Below are positions 53,763-64,000 of a stretch of DNA of 64,000 bases, one piece after another. A program made the translations under genes and the position numbers. Every line of letters starts with the position of its first letter. The first letter of the stretch is position 1. The DNA comes from Marthasterias glacialis (taxonomy: Eukaryota > Echinodermata > Asteroidea > Forcipulatida > Asteriidae), in the NCBI GenBank assembly GCA_911728455.2, contig OU452239.1:3175884-3239883 (forward strand). Direction: 5' to 3'. The notes under the pieces are model-generated. The model was given only the letters and a program-made list of their open reading frames with translations, was not told where the DNA came from and did no database searches.

Positions 53763-55548
53763 AGTTTATAAATAATAATAAATAATACCATTTAGGTGTT
53801 AATCTGTCTCTATAAACCATTCCATTACAGACTTTAACATGGTCTACATTGTACTCTTTCAGTAACCAAATCTTCCGGGTTTTAAGATTATTTTCTATAT
53901 CAAAATTCAATTTTATTTGTGGTTTAGAATTTTTAATATACAGCAGCTACTGTATTCATATTATTCAGTGATTGAGACCGGAAAGTTGGAAATGCTGTGA
54001 AAGTAAAACGGAGTGTAATGCGTTGGGAAAACTTCCACGATGAAATGAACAGGGGAAAGAATTGTAAGTGGAGGGAGATAAAATTGAAAAATGATAAACA
54101 GAAAATTCTTTTCTTTGTCGGCCCATCGTGTATGGTGTCTAGCCTACACATAAACAAATAAAAAAAAATGCATTGAAATGCAAGACCATATAAGTTCGGT
54201 AACTTTGAAGCCAAAGTAATCTTTTTAGTTTTTTGAGTTTGGGAAAATTTCTAACCCATTTTGGGGAATCTTTTGTTGAACTCTACTTCTAAGTCTGAAA
54301 AGATTTTGGTTATCTCAGTGGAATGACGACAGGATAGTAATAAAGGTGTGATACATTATTGGTGAACAAAAAATAATAATAAATAAATAGTAATTCCAAA
54401 TCAATGTCTTTATAAATTTGATAGCAGTATCAGTTATACCTAGAAATATTCCCTTCTGAAATACTGTGCGGGAATTTCCTTCCCCAGGACTCGGTTATTA
54501 TTAAATCCAATCGAAATAAGCTCAAAATTCCTGACAAATTATAGACCATGTGACCTGGGACATCACATGTTTACAAAAGAGCCACAGAGCCTGGACTTCC
54601 TGCAGGCATGATTTGTAGACGGCCCAATGGAATAAAACATACAATTTTATATTGTATGGAGATTGCACTGTCTGATTTTTATCAACTTATGATATGAAGA
54701 AAGGGGGCACATCTCGAAACTTGTTCAGCTGTTGTTTTTATAACTCTTGAATATATGTGGAAATTATGACACAAAATTCCAGGGCCAGAAAGGCCCTGGA
54801 ATGTACAAGGTCACTCTTAAGTCTTTTTGTTAACAAATGTACATGGTCTATAAACAGGTATTTTGTTAACACTACCACCTGTTGGATTTGCACACATTGT
54901 TTGTACCTATATTTTAATTGATCCAATAATAGCACTGGGGATAAAAGAATATTATTTTGGTTGTATGTGTACCCCTTCACCGATGTGTGATATTTTACAA
55001 GCTTTGTGCTTCCCCCCCCCCCCCCCCCCCCCCGAGTCCTGCGTAATTTGTTTATTTAAAACTAGGGGATTGGAAGGAATTTTTCCTTCCAAAAACCAAT
55101 GATGTATCATGCCTTCGAAATGTGTCTAAATTTTATATTTTGTAATCGGAGAATGACAATGCCCTGAGGCAGGTTTGCCACTTTAACCAAATAGTATCTT
55201 TTTAAATAATATGGTGCACCTTTAACGGGTCATTCCAAGCAGTAGTTATCAGGCATGCAGCTTTTCCCTCGGATCAGCTGATTTCCTCATTTTTCACCTC
55301 ACACTCACGCCATTGAAAATTGAAAAACGCTGTACAAAGTCTCGTAAAGATTGGAATTTCCTCGTTTTTTTGTTGTTAAGTCCAAGTTGCATGCCTGAGT
55401 TATATTGTACAGTGTGTGTGTACTGTGATGGACTCATGCATAATGCTGCTTTTACCGCCTATAGTTTTACTTTAAGAATGTATATTGTATATGTAGCTCA
55501 TTTTAAGTCTTCTTTTTAAAGTAAAACGTAGTGTTAGATTTTATTTAA

Positions 55549-55986
55549 CCCTCCTACTCTTGGGTACATGCATTCACCACGATATATTGCAGGCTGGCAT
55601 AGTTTATCATTCATTACCACAGTAGATGGCATGAATGGTCAGACAGTAGGAGGGTTGACTGTGTACTGTGTGGATGCATTCACCACATGATAAATGGCAG
55701 GCTGGCATTATTTACCAGTCATAACCAAAGTACATGTAGATGGTATTGAATGGTCAGACAGTAGGAGGGTTGACTGTGTACTGTTTAGATGCATTCACCT
55801 CATACATTGCATGCTGGCTTAGCTTATCTATCATTTAAAACCACACTAGATGGTATTGAATGGTCAGACAGTAGGAGGGTTGGTTGTGTGCTGTGTAGAA
55901 TCATTCACCACATGATACCATACTGCAGGCTGGCATGGTTTATCTATCATTCCAAACCACATTTGTTTGGTCAGACAGTAGGAGGG
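55549..55986. mobile_element. TTAA-flanked element with CCCTCCTACT TIRs and tandem-repeat interior, copy 2
   Basis: TTAA then CCCTCCTACT at the left and AGTAGGAGGG then TTAA at the right. The interior is four units of about 105 bp, each with GCATTCACC, GCAGGCTGGCAT (or close), a TCATT...ACCA stretch, GAATGGTCAGACAGTAGGAG and GGTTG. The TIR sequence AGTAGGAGGGTT is thus reiterated at the end of each unit. Sister of 46034-46370. Confidence 0.8.
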
Positions 55987-56770
55987 TTAAATTTGAATTT
56001 TTATCTACACCGTTTGCACATGTACACTTTTTAATGTCAAACAATTTCTTAGTTTCCTTATAATCCTAATTATTTTAGTTCATTATTTTGGACAGGTGTG
56101 TTAGGCAATTATTGTTTTAACTATGATTAGCATGTTTGTTTTCATTGGAGATTATGTTAATCTTACTGTTAATTAATCAAACCAAAAATGTACATGGTCA
56201 CATCGTCGTTAAGGTTTGTTCTGATAGAAATAATTATTATTGTTATTAACACCTTTAGGTCGTACTAAAGTGGTCACCATTTTTTAGATTGTACTTTTTA
56301 GGACTCCTAGACTGGTTTCCAGTCCTTCAGCATGTCCAAAGATCAAGATAGGATTTGGCGTTATTCAATGGTTGTTGGATAAGATTTTGCTGCATTCATG
56401 GAAATGTATTATTTGATGTAGCTGGTTTGAAATGCGCGCACCTAACCAAAAGGTGCGATACTGATTTATCTTTTATTTTAATAACGTCAACCCTCTCAAG
56501 GCATATGAAGTCCTCATACTGCTCTAACATTGTTGTAAACTATGGACCACCATTTTTCATATAATTATATTTTTAAACTAATTATTGTGGTGAGTGGGTA
56601 CTTGATAAACTAAGATATATTTTAACGAATCACTTTTATTCTTTTATTTAACAGGATTACTGTTTAAAAAATTGAGTAGTACTTTGGAACAAGAAGCATA
56701 CGAAAATGTACATCTAATAAAAGATTTCTTGTGTTGCATAGCTGTGATCATATTAATCACGTACTTGTAC

Positions 56771-56776
56771 AATAAA
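56771..56776 (+). promoter_or_regulatory. Candidate distal polyadenylation signal (TRIM gene)
   Basis: AATAAA followed within 20 nt by a GT/T-rich stretch (GCTCTGCTGTTATG). It lies 3.99 kb past the TRIM stop; usage is unproven. Confidence 0.35.
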
Positions 56777-56867
56777 GAATGCTCTGCTGTTATGTAATAA
56801 GATGAAGTGTCATGTCAGTTGTATCCCGAGTTCCATTTAAAACCCTTGGAGCAGCTCCATTAATCAA

Positions 56868-57460
56868 AAACTTTGCTGGATCCATGAGGTTAAACTTTCG
56901 TCCACCCTGTCTTTAAGGTCAATAACCCACCCTGCAAGCCCAAAGCCATTATAAATCACTGTGGGGGGGGGGGGGGGGTGAATTGGAGTGCCAGCGAAGA
57001 CTTAGACTTGTGTTATTTAAGATCCACGTGCCGCACAAGCTGTTTTCACAAATTGCATACCGCCCTGTGCCAAGGATCCTTAGCACAAGGTCAATAATTA
57101 CTACACTGAGACAGGTGGCTGCTGTCTTTCAACACTCCTTACTCTGCAGCGGGTAGGGTCTGGCCAATGGGAGTCTCCAGGCTTGTGGGGTATACCAGGG
57201 GTGAGGATTACATGAAATCTTGGCTTTTTTGGACCATTGAAAGAAAAATTATGACCATATTTGGTAATATGTGGATTATTTCTTAACCTCCCCGCTGATC
57301 AGTGAGTGACAATGTTAACAATTGTTTCTGGGCTTCATTCAAGTGACTGCCATCAAAAACTTTGCTGGATCCATGAGGTTAAAATTTCGTCCACCCTGTC
57401 TTTAAGGTCAATAACCCACCCTGCAAGCCCAAAGCCATTATACATCACTGTGGGGGTGAA
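56868..57460. repeat. Pair of about 105-bp direct repeats
   Basis: AAAACTTTGCTGGATCCATG...CACTGTGGGGG occurs at 56868-56971 and again at 57355-57458, nearly identical. The first copy ends in a G16 run, the second in G5. The spacer of about 380 bp has no gene. Confidence 0.85.
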
Positions 57461-57699
57461 CTATTCCCTTTTTTGTTTTTAAGTATTTAATGTATGTAAG
57501 TTGTTGATAATTGTTTCCCTAAAAAAATACTATACAGTTACATATACTTTGAGATTTCAGCTTTTCTAAAAAAGTAAAAAAAAAATTTACCATGAAACAA
57601 AATCAAAACTGCAATTTTCAAACTTAACCGCCAATTCGCAATATCTCAAAAACGTGGTTTTACCACTGTGGTCAATTGTCACTTCATGAAAACTGCGAT

Positions 57700-57935
57700 G
57701 ATTTATTTAATTCCTTAATCCATCTCAGCTCCCTGGGGAGTATACAGCCTGTGCTGCCAAGCTAAATCAATCACATGAACCATCTCTGCCCTCACAGGTT
57801 CCCATTTACCCCTGGGTGAAGAGTTCTAAGCAGTTTCAGGACAAAACGGTCATGGCTGGGATTCGTACCCACACCCCGTTGATTTTAGCCACCAGAACTT
57901 GAGTCGGTGCACTGGACCACGGAGCCACAACACAA
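57700..57935 (-). repeat. SINE copy
   Basis: The minus strand starts with a tRNA-like head (GTTGTGGCTCCGTGGTCCAG, later GTGGGTACGAATCCC) and a body containing GGGTAAATGGGAACCTG. Head and body are both recognisable, the 3' tail less so. Confidence 0.65.
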
Positions 57936-58493
57936 CATTATTATTATGAAATGTGTTTATTTTGCACATAAAGTTTCCATGACTAAAATACTCAATCATG
58001 GCATCATAAGATTGAAGACATTATTTTATTATTACAAATTTATAAAAATTGGACCAAACAGCAACTTCAGTGTTTTCTACCATCGGTGCGTACAACTTAA
58101 GTCGTACTGTAATATGAATCGTGATGCACTAATGCAATGAAAAACTGAAGTGAAGTTTTCATAATTAATAGAAGCCGGTACTGACTCTAACATGGTTCAT
58201 AAACAAATAGTTGTGCTCAATTTTGGTGTAACAGAAAAACTAAACTTACACGTAAACGTTTGATAATTATAACCATGATAGTTATCAGATTTCCGTTAGC
58301 CCAAACATCTGACGTCACACTTCGAGGCTCGTGAATAAAGCCTGATTCCAGACTGATACCAGACTTTGGAGCCCGCTGGTTCCTGCCAGATATACCTTTG
58401 ACCTTGCATGTCTTAATACACACACACTCGTGTCGGCTAGTTATGCGTCGTTGCATGTCTATCCAATGACATCATTGGGTTTGTAAAACCTGG

Positions 58494-58618
58494 TGTGGAT
58501 TTCATAAAGCACTAGGACTAGTCTTATCTCAAGTTAGGACGAGTAACTAGTCCCAACTTATAGGACTAATCGTAAGTTAGGACTAGTCCTAAGTTAGGAC
58601 TAGTTTTGTGAAATCCAC
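58494..58618. mobile_element. Palindromic MITE, GTGGATTTCA...TGAAATCCAC
   Basis: GTGGATTTCATAAAGCACTA at the left pairs with TAGTTTTGTGAAATCCAC at the right. The interior is built from the palindrome GGACTAGTCC and GACTAGTCCTAAGTTAGGAC. Length 125 bp. Confidence 0.8.
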
Positions 58619-58620
58619 CC

Positions 58621-59241
58621 CTGGGCTTGGTTTCACGAAACACTTAAGATTCATCATAAGACGACCATAGTGATTTCTACTGTGACATCACACTTTGCTT
58701 TTAGCAATACACCGATCAAGTAGGCCACGCCCACCATAGCAACGACCAAGCAACCACGCACAACGTGTCACGATCGCCGCATGATGGATGTACATGTACA
58801 TGTACATGTACATGTATGTGGGAAGCCTGGCATCATGGTACATACACACGCCTTGTGTTGCCTGTTCACCGAAAGCACTTCTCTCCGTTGGACTTTGGTT
58901 TTGGAAAAGGCCAAAAATGTACATTTCCTCTCTTGTCAGGGTATCGAGAGTCAGAGTTACAATTAAAATATAAACACCGCTTAACCATGGTTAAGGATAA
59001 AACTCGGGTTTGTAAAAGAATTGCCCTGTACATACGAAACAAAAGTAAAGTCAACAAAAAGTGTGTAGTAAACAATACACAAATTAAAAAGTTATGGCGG
59101 ACAAAATGCGGTAATTTGTCGGACCTTAAATCACGCATTGTAATTGGTCAATTTGTCAAGGGGCGTGGCCTACTGGATCGGTGTATTAAGATTGATACAC
59201 ATCTTAAGATCAATCTTAGCTCTTTGTGAAATCGAACCCAG
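58621..59241. mobile_element. Nested DNA elements (outer CTGGGCTTGGTTTCAC; inner AATACACCGATC)
   Basis: The outer left CTGGGCTTGGTTTCACGAAA...CTTAAGATT is mirrored at 59195-59241 (CTTAAGATCAATCTTAGC, TTTGTGAAATCGAACCCAG). The inner pair is AATACACCGATCAAGTAGGC (58706) and GCCTACTGGATCGGTGTATT (ending 59187), with GGGCGTGG next to it. The interior holds a (CATGTA)n tract at 58788-58817. The 154-codon plus frame at 58765-59229 lies wholly inside and extends through both TIRs; it resembles no known protein and is not called as a gene. Confidence 0.7.
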
Positions 59242-59785
59242 TGCAAAGGCAGGGGCTCAGTCTAATTTACCATGAGCTCATAGAAGCTACACACTGACAC
59301 TTGCAGGGTCCTTCAACCATAGCAGCCTCCTGTACCATGTCTCGCATTTTAAGCTCTAAATTAAGAAAAATGAAATTCAATAAACATTGACTGCAGTCAA
59401 TGCATACATAACAGTAAACTGAAAAGTAGGGGGTGAACATTAGTCAAAATGGTTCCTGATGTTCTCTGCCATTGCTTCATACAATACATGGGTCGAGCAC
59501 CTGCCCAGACAATGAGCCCAAAGGGTTGGTTGCAATTACAATACATGTAAGTAGGAAGTCAATTAGTCAACGAGGCCAAACCAAGCATCGTAAATAAAAC
59601 CTGAAATCAGGGCATGAGTTGGTACAATCAAGAAAGCCAACTGCAGTGGAGTTGAGAGTCATTGGCCGGCCGGTGGTATAGTCTTAGTTTTGTGGTCAGG
59701 CCTGGACCATGGATCACTGCGAGTTGCAGATAGTCCAATGAGATTTGACCATGGTTAGTGGTTGACCTTGCTTGTGGTATACCTT
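59242..59785. other. Intergenic DNA downstream of GABPA, no gene seen
   Basis: No supported frame, RNA gene or repeat with partners in the window. Confidence 0.5.
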
Positions 59786-60420
59786 CTTGGAGGTGGTGGT
59801 GCTTCTGGACTTGCTTGTTCCTCCTTGGTGCTGGTGATGCTGTTGGACTTGCTTGTTCCTCCTTGGTGCTGGTGATGCTACTGGACTTGCTTGTACCTCC
59901 TTGGTGCTGGTGGTGCTGCTGGACTTGCTTGTACCTCCTTGGAGCTTGTGATCCTGTTGGACTTGCTTGTTCCTCCTTGGTGCTGGTGGTGCTGCTGGAC
60001 TTGCTTGTACCTCCTTGGAGCTTGTGATCCTGTTGGACTTGCTTGTTCCTCCTTGGTGCTGGTGGTGCTGCTGGACTTGCTTGTACCTCCTTGGAGCTTG
60101 TGATCCTGTTGGACTTGCTTGTTCCTCCTTGGTGCTGGTGGTACTGCTGGACTTGCTTGTACCTCCTTGGAGCTTGTGATGCTGTTGGACTTGCTTGTTC
60201 CCCCTTGGTGCTGGTGATGCTGTTGGACTTGCTTCTTCCTCCTTGGTGCTGGTGACAATGTTGGGCTTGCTCGCTCCTCCTTGGAGCTAGTGATGCTGTT
60301 GGACTTGCTTCTTCCTCCTTGGTGCTGGTGACAATGTTGGACTTGCTCGCTCCTCCTTGGAGCTAGTGATGTTGTTGGACTGGCTCGTAGTGATCGTTCT
60401 TGGAGCTGGTGATGCTGCAG
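59786..60420. repeat. Minisatellite, 38-bp unit with 76-bp higher-order period
   Basis: The unit is TGCTGGTGATGCTGTTGGAC plus TTGCTTGTTCCTCCTTGG, repeated about 16 times. Alternating variants (TGGTGCTGGTGGTGCTGC versus TGGAGCTTGTGATCCTGT) create a 76-bp period in the middle part. Because 38 is not a multiple of 3, long frames across it switch peptide each unit; the Gln/His/Lys-rich minus frame and Leu/Gly/Cys-rich plus frames are not genes. It starts about 250 bp downstream of the GABPA stop, so it may be part of that 3' UTR. Confidence 0.9.
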
Positions 60421-60666
60421 CTCCTTTGGTAAGAAATACTTCTTGCCTGTGTTGATGTTGGTATCCTAGATATCATGAGTCTTTCCTTTTAAACACATCA
60501 CAGAAAAATACACGTACCGTTGTAAAGGACTACTGTTAATACAGACACCTACAGTAAAGGAGTTTTGCTGTCAACTTCTACTTACTCCAAAGTGATTTCT
60601 GTTTGACTTTTCTGTCTTTCACCCAAAACAGTATTGTCTCTCTCAATACCTTCACAATTCACGTCG

Positions 60667-63632
60667 TCACCATGTGATCCGCATCTCAGAATCCAGAGCA
60701 AATTTTGTGGCTTTCTTTTGTTTGCTCTTGCTGCACTGGTTGACAAGGTCATGGAGCTCAGATGCGCTATAACCAAGCAGGCTTCTTAAGTCACATACAA
60801 ACTGGTAGACGAATCTCTTCCCATGAACCTTGGCTATCATGTCTCCGTCGTAGTAATACCTATAGAAATGAAAATGTATCACATCAGAAGTTTGTTAGTC
60901 AGGTGGCGTAGTGAAATTACCTGGACATGGCGGACAAAAGCACCATTTTTGGCACAAAGCTTCCTTAGGGTATGTTAGGGTAGAAACTATCCGGATTTTC
61001 AGATTAAAAATCCCTCCCTTGTTTTGTACACATGGGAGGGGGGCAGGACATAACTCCAGTTAGGAAGAGAGTCCAGGAATAAGACTTACATAATGTTGAC
61101 ATGGGAGGGGGGCAGGACATAACTCCAGTTAGGAAGAGAGTCCAGGAATAAGACTTACATAATGTTGGAGCCCTACCCTAGTAGAGACTACTCACAAAGT
61201 TTAAGATCTTACCCTCCTTGGAATGAATTATTATTGACTTTTGAAGACTTCATATTTAGCCGTATCTTTTGTACACAAACAATATTTATTGAGATCAGCC
61301 AATAAACATCCAAGTTCTTGGTCTTTGTGTCCTCAGTGTGATCTGTAAACTCAATCACTTTTCTGTACACAATCATATGATGTTTCGAAGGTGTTTTGCA
61401 GTTCGGATCTTTCCACTCCAATTTGAAGGGATTGCATAACAGCAACCTTTTTTTATTTTACCGTCACCAGAAAGATCTGATCTTTCTCTTTCAGTTGATC
61501 ATAAGCTTGAGTATGGAGGACCAACATGGACAAATTTACAGCTTTATAACAAATGGCACTTGTGCTCTGGCTTGAGTGCAGTTTTGTGTGTGACCTTGGT
61601 CGACTAAAGTCGTCATTGTGGCTCACGCAGGGTATGGCGCGCAGTGGACTATAGGCGCCATTGGGGCTCACGTAGGGTATGGTGCGCAATGGACTATAGG
61701 CGCCATTGGGGCTCACGCAGGGTATGGTGCGCAGTGGACTATAGGCGCCATTGGGGCTCACGCAGGGTATGGTGCGCAGTGGACTAAAGTCGTCATTGGG
61801 GCTCACGCAGGGTATGGTGCGCAGTGGACTAAAGTCGTCATTGGGGCTCACGCAGGGTATGGTGCGCAGTGGACTAAAGTCGTCATTGGGGCTCACGCAG
61901 GGTATGGTGCGCAGTGGACTATAGGCGCCATTGGGGCTGAAAGGGTTAATGCCATCTCACTATTTCTGAGAAATGCCTGATTTTGACGTCTGGCATCACG
62001 TACTTACCTGAGTGCTCTGCTTAACTTCTCATAGTTCATTGAGGGTTTGTTTTTACGTTCTCCCCATCGCTGGGCTACAAGTTCCGGATCCTTGAGCTTG
62101 AACTCTCCCTGTGTTCCGACCCATGCGATGCAATCCAGCATTGCGGTGTCTGTCAATAGCTCCAGCAGGAACTGCCACAATTGGATCTGTCCGTTATTCC
62201 CTAAAAATGGAGAAAGTGTTTGGTTAGCCCTTTTCACACGGCAGAAAAAATAACCGATGTCCCTTGCTACGGAATTTGAAGTGTTTCTCCCGGTTGATGA
62301 ACTGAGTGAGGTGGTCAAAAATTTAAATTGATGATTGAAGCAAAACTTGAACAGTCTTCAAACTGACAAGAATGCAGTGCTTACAAAAATCCATGATCAT
62401 TTTATCTTCACATCCAAACCAGTGTTTTCACAACAGGTGAGAGTTTACAAATATACACTTAAAGGCAAAGTATACCTTTGGTTTTTGAAACCGTACGTTT
62501 GCCTTAATGCTATATAATTGTAGATATATACCACAAAACTAACCTGTGTAAATTTCATTTCAAAAGGTGGCAGCGTTTTTGAGATATCGCCAAAAATCTG
62601 GAGCGGTTGCGTTCACGCAGAAGAAGTATCCGTCATTGGAATACACATTCTGAGAAGCGTTACGGCCATAACGCTTCTCAGATTCAAATTTTTGGGGGAT
62701 AAAAAGTGATATATTTTTCCGTAACTGCAGTACTTCGAAGTGAAACGTTTCTCAAAATGCATTATACTATCCAAAGCTGCTGTACTCCTTACCAAGTAAG
62801 TTTTTATTGCCAAAAATTTTCAGAGTCATTACCAAACGTATGCAATGCCTTTAAGATATAAATTTTCAAACCTCCTCTTAAAAAAAGTGAAGCAAATAAA
62901 AAATGAGAGAGAAATATCTCATCATCATTAGACATAGGCGATTGCCTGTGGTCTCCTCCTCAAATTGTACACTGCAAGAATCACTGCTCCTAAAACAGCC
63001 TGTCTTGCCAGTGCTGCTGCTTTGAGTTCGGTGGTATCACACCCTGACCATTCTCGGATGTTGTCTACCCAGTGCATCTTCGATCGGCCCACGGAACACT
63101 GCACCCCATCCACAACAGCTGCCACCAAGCCACTTTGCTAAACCACATGGCCCAACCAAGCTGCGTTTCGTTCAATCACGGCACTACTGCTGAGGCACCA
63201 TTGGTCGCCAACCATCTAATATCTAAGGTCTTGTAAAAAATATTTCTGGTCTAAAAAGGGCCATGTCACACGGGGCAATTTACAGGCAACTGGTTCTAGG
63301 CAATCTCCATGAAGAAAAAACATTCACATGTCAACTTCCACATAATTGTCTTGGGGATAGTAAGATGCAAATAGAAAAATGTCTCTTTGTGTTACCAAAG
63401 TGTTCCTTTTCCATGCAGTGCAGTTGGTTGCCTCCAAGTTGCCTGTAAAAAATGCCCTGTGTGACAAGACCCTAAGAGTTCCAGGATACAATATCTGTGG
63501 TTTAGCGAACAAAGTCTTGAAATTCAAGCACTGGCTTACCCGTCCTGTTTCCATGACAGTTGAGTTTGTCGTCTGAGCCAAAGCCTGTGATACGGAAGGG
63601 ACGTTCACGTGTCTTACGTACTTTCTCTTGAT
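60667..63632 (-). CDS. GABPA: GABPA (GA-binding protein alpha, ETS transcription factor), 3' exons only
   Basis: Three in-phase exons are visible, 63632-63540, 62200-62008 and 60859-60667, giving 159 C-terminal residues and ending at TGA. The first encodes a basic linker ending ...CHGNRTG. The second starts [15 protein letters not shown] and runs to [11 protein letters not shown], and the third begins [20 protein letters not shown]. Together they form a complete ETS domain with the two DNA-contacting arginines of the recognition helix (SRALRYYY). The linker-ETS junction [13 protein letters not shown] is specific to GABPA. GABPA binds GGAA sites with GABPB and controls housekeeping and mitochondrial genes. 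Past the ETS domain the helix [19 protein letters not shown] is kept, but the C-terminal tail differs from vertebrates. Pointed and N-terminal exons lie beyond 64000. Confidence 0.94.
61031..61168. repeat. Perfect direct duplication of 69 bp in GABPA intron
   Basis: CATGGGAGGGGGGCAGGACA...ACATAATGTTG occurs twice in succession (61031 and 61100) without visible differences. Confidence 0.9.
61599..61937. repeat. 45-bp minisatellite in GABPA intron
   Basis: Seven and a half copies of a 45-bp unit beginning GGCTCACGCAGGGTATGGTG. There are two variants, ending CTATAGGCGCCATTGG or CTAAAGTCGTCATTGG. Order by copy: first four mainly ATAGGCGCC, then three AAAGTCGTC, then ATAGGCGCC again. Since 45 is a multiple of 3, both strands stay open and give 15-residue repeats ([11 protein letters not shown] on plus; [12 protein letters not shown] on minus). 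Confidence 0.92.
62201..63539 (-). other. GABPA intron
   Basis: No additional exon is supported. A hairpin AGAAGCGTTACGG/CCATAACGCTTCT lies at 62651-62680. The minus frames at 62613-62813 and 62928-63128 and the frame extending the upstream exon to 63324 are not supported as coding. Confidence 0.6.
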
Positions 63633-64000
63633 CTGAAGAGGAAAACATTCAAATATCTTATTCTAAAGCCGCGCTGGCAATGGATTAATGCTTAACCGAG
63701 ACCATGGGTAACTTCCAATGGGTAAATCTTAAGGGTGTGATGTCTGCCCTTGGATTACTTGACGTGGGTAAACTAACCGAGATGTTGGTGAAACAATTCA
63801 ACTGAGGCGTCAGCGTGGACTAATAGCTGTGTCACGCGTCAATTTTACCTTCGAAAGGACAACTATATACCAGCCTTTGCATGTGCGAACTGGATGTGGT
63901 ATTTTACTGACCCGATTTACCGGGACGATGCATCCGCACTGGATCTTTTGGCTCGGTTGGTTTGACCAGGTTAGTTTATCTGGGCAGAAAGTGGCCGTTT
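63633..64000 (-). other. GABPA intron, window edge
   Basis: Nothing convincing. A donor-like GAAG/GTAAAAT at about 63850 has an in-frame stop shortly upstream and no good acceptor, so it is not called as an exon. Confidence 0.5.

Larger units (their letters stand above)
52784..56770 (+). other. Possible long 3' UTR of the TRIM gene, repeat-rich
   Basis: No other gene is supported. If the hexamer at 56771 is used, this 4-kb stretch is the TRIM 3' UTR; earlier AATAAA hexamers (for example near 54631) could end it sooner. It contains MITE relics at 52905-53090 and 53515-53760, an element at 53165-53337, a C20 run at 55013 and the TTAA element at 55549-55986. Confidence 0.35.

Noticed and set aside
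58765..59229. 154-codon plus-strand frame
   Set aside because: Lies entirely within nested TIR elements, runs through their inverted ends and matches no protein family I know.
59758..60258. Repetitive open frames of 70-126 codons
   Set aside because: Produced by the 38-bp minisatellite; frames change at each unit and no start, splice or domain evidence exists.
61453..61896. 147-codon minus-strand repeat protein ([12 protein letters not shown] units)
   Set aside because: It coincides with the 45-bp minisatellite in the GABPA intron and has no splice or start evidence; kept only as a finding about the repeat.
63324..63608. 94-codon minus frame over the GABPA linker exon
   Set aside because: It is the wrong frame; the correct frame joins CHGNRTG to NNGQIQLW at a GT/AG junction.
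1..64000. CRISPR arrays, operons, Shine-Dalgarno sites or prophage
   Set aside because: The window is clearly eukaryotic; the direct repeats found are minisatellites and transposon interiors with no spacer pattern.

Overview
This is a eukaryotic nuclear window. Genes are split by many short introns with GT/AG junctions, intergenic space is AT-rich, and the sequence is crowded with short inverted-repeat transposons, tRNA-derived SINEs and microsatellites. The gene content (an intronless C-type lectin pair with a PAN-like tail, a TRIM-NHL protein, SMG9, GABPA and a membrane-anchored bacterial-type solute-binding protein) suggests a marine invertebrate deuterostome, most likely an echinoderm such as a sea star. 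The species is an inference; the genes are read directly.

Layout: 1-2247 holds repeats, a 275-bp palindrome and a broken reverse-transcriptase relic. 2248-7413 is a near-perfect tandem duplication of about 2.58 kb, each unit carrying one intronless minus-strand C-type lectin gene; a third copy of the promoter-proximal part lies at 7414-7580. 7600-9938 is mostly unassigned, with one 29-bp-TIR element. 9939-21490 (minus) is a complete 11-exon SMG9 gene of 524 codons, a nonsense-mediated-decay factor. 21491-26614 is a divergent intergenic region with a full SINE. 26615-33442 (plus) is a complete 8-exon gene for a 375-residue protein with one N-terminal membrane anchor and an extracellular SBP_bac_3 fold. 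33443-44521 is repeat-rich and without a supported coding gene. 44522-52783 (plus) is a 6-coding-exon TRIM-NHL E3 ligase of 641 residues, with a possible long 3' UTR to about 56.8 kb. 60667-63632 (minus) is the 3' end of GABPA, with a complete ETS domain; its 5' exons lie beyond the window. Two minisatellites (38/76-bp and 45-bp units) lie beside and inside it.

The genes do not form an operon-like unit. SMG9 and GABPA are housekeeping genes, the lectins and TRIM-NHL belong to families often expanded in echinoderm immunity, and the SBP-like protein looks like a ligand-binding surface receptor of unknown role. The least conventional items are the SBP-like membrane protein, the very recent lectin duplication in which the encoded mature domains are identical while one C-terminus has been rewritten by a 2-nt indel, and several families of TIR elements, including TTAA-flanked elements whose interior is repetitive.
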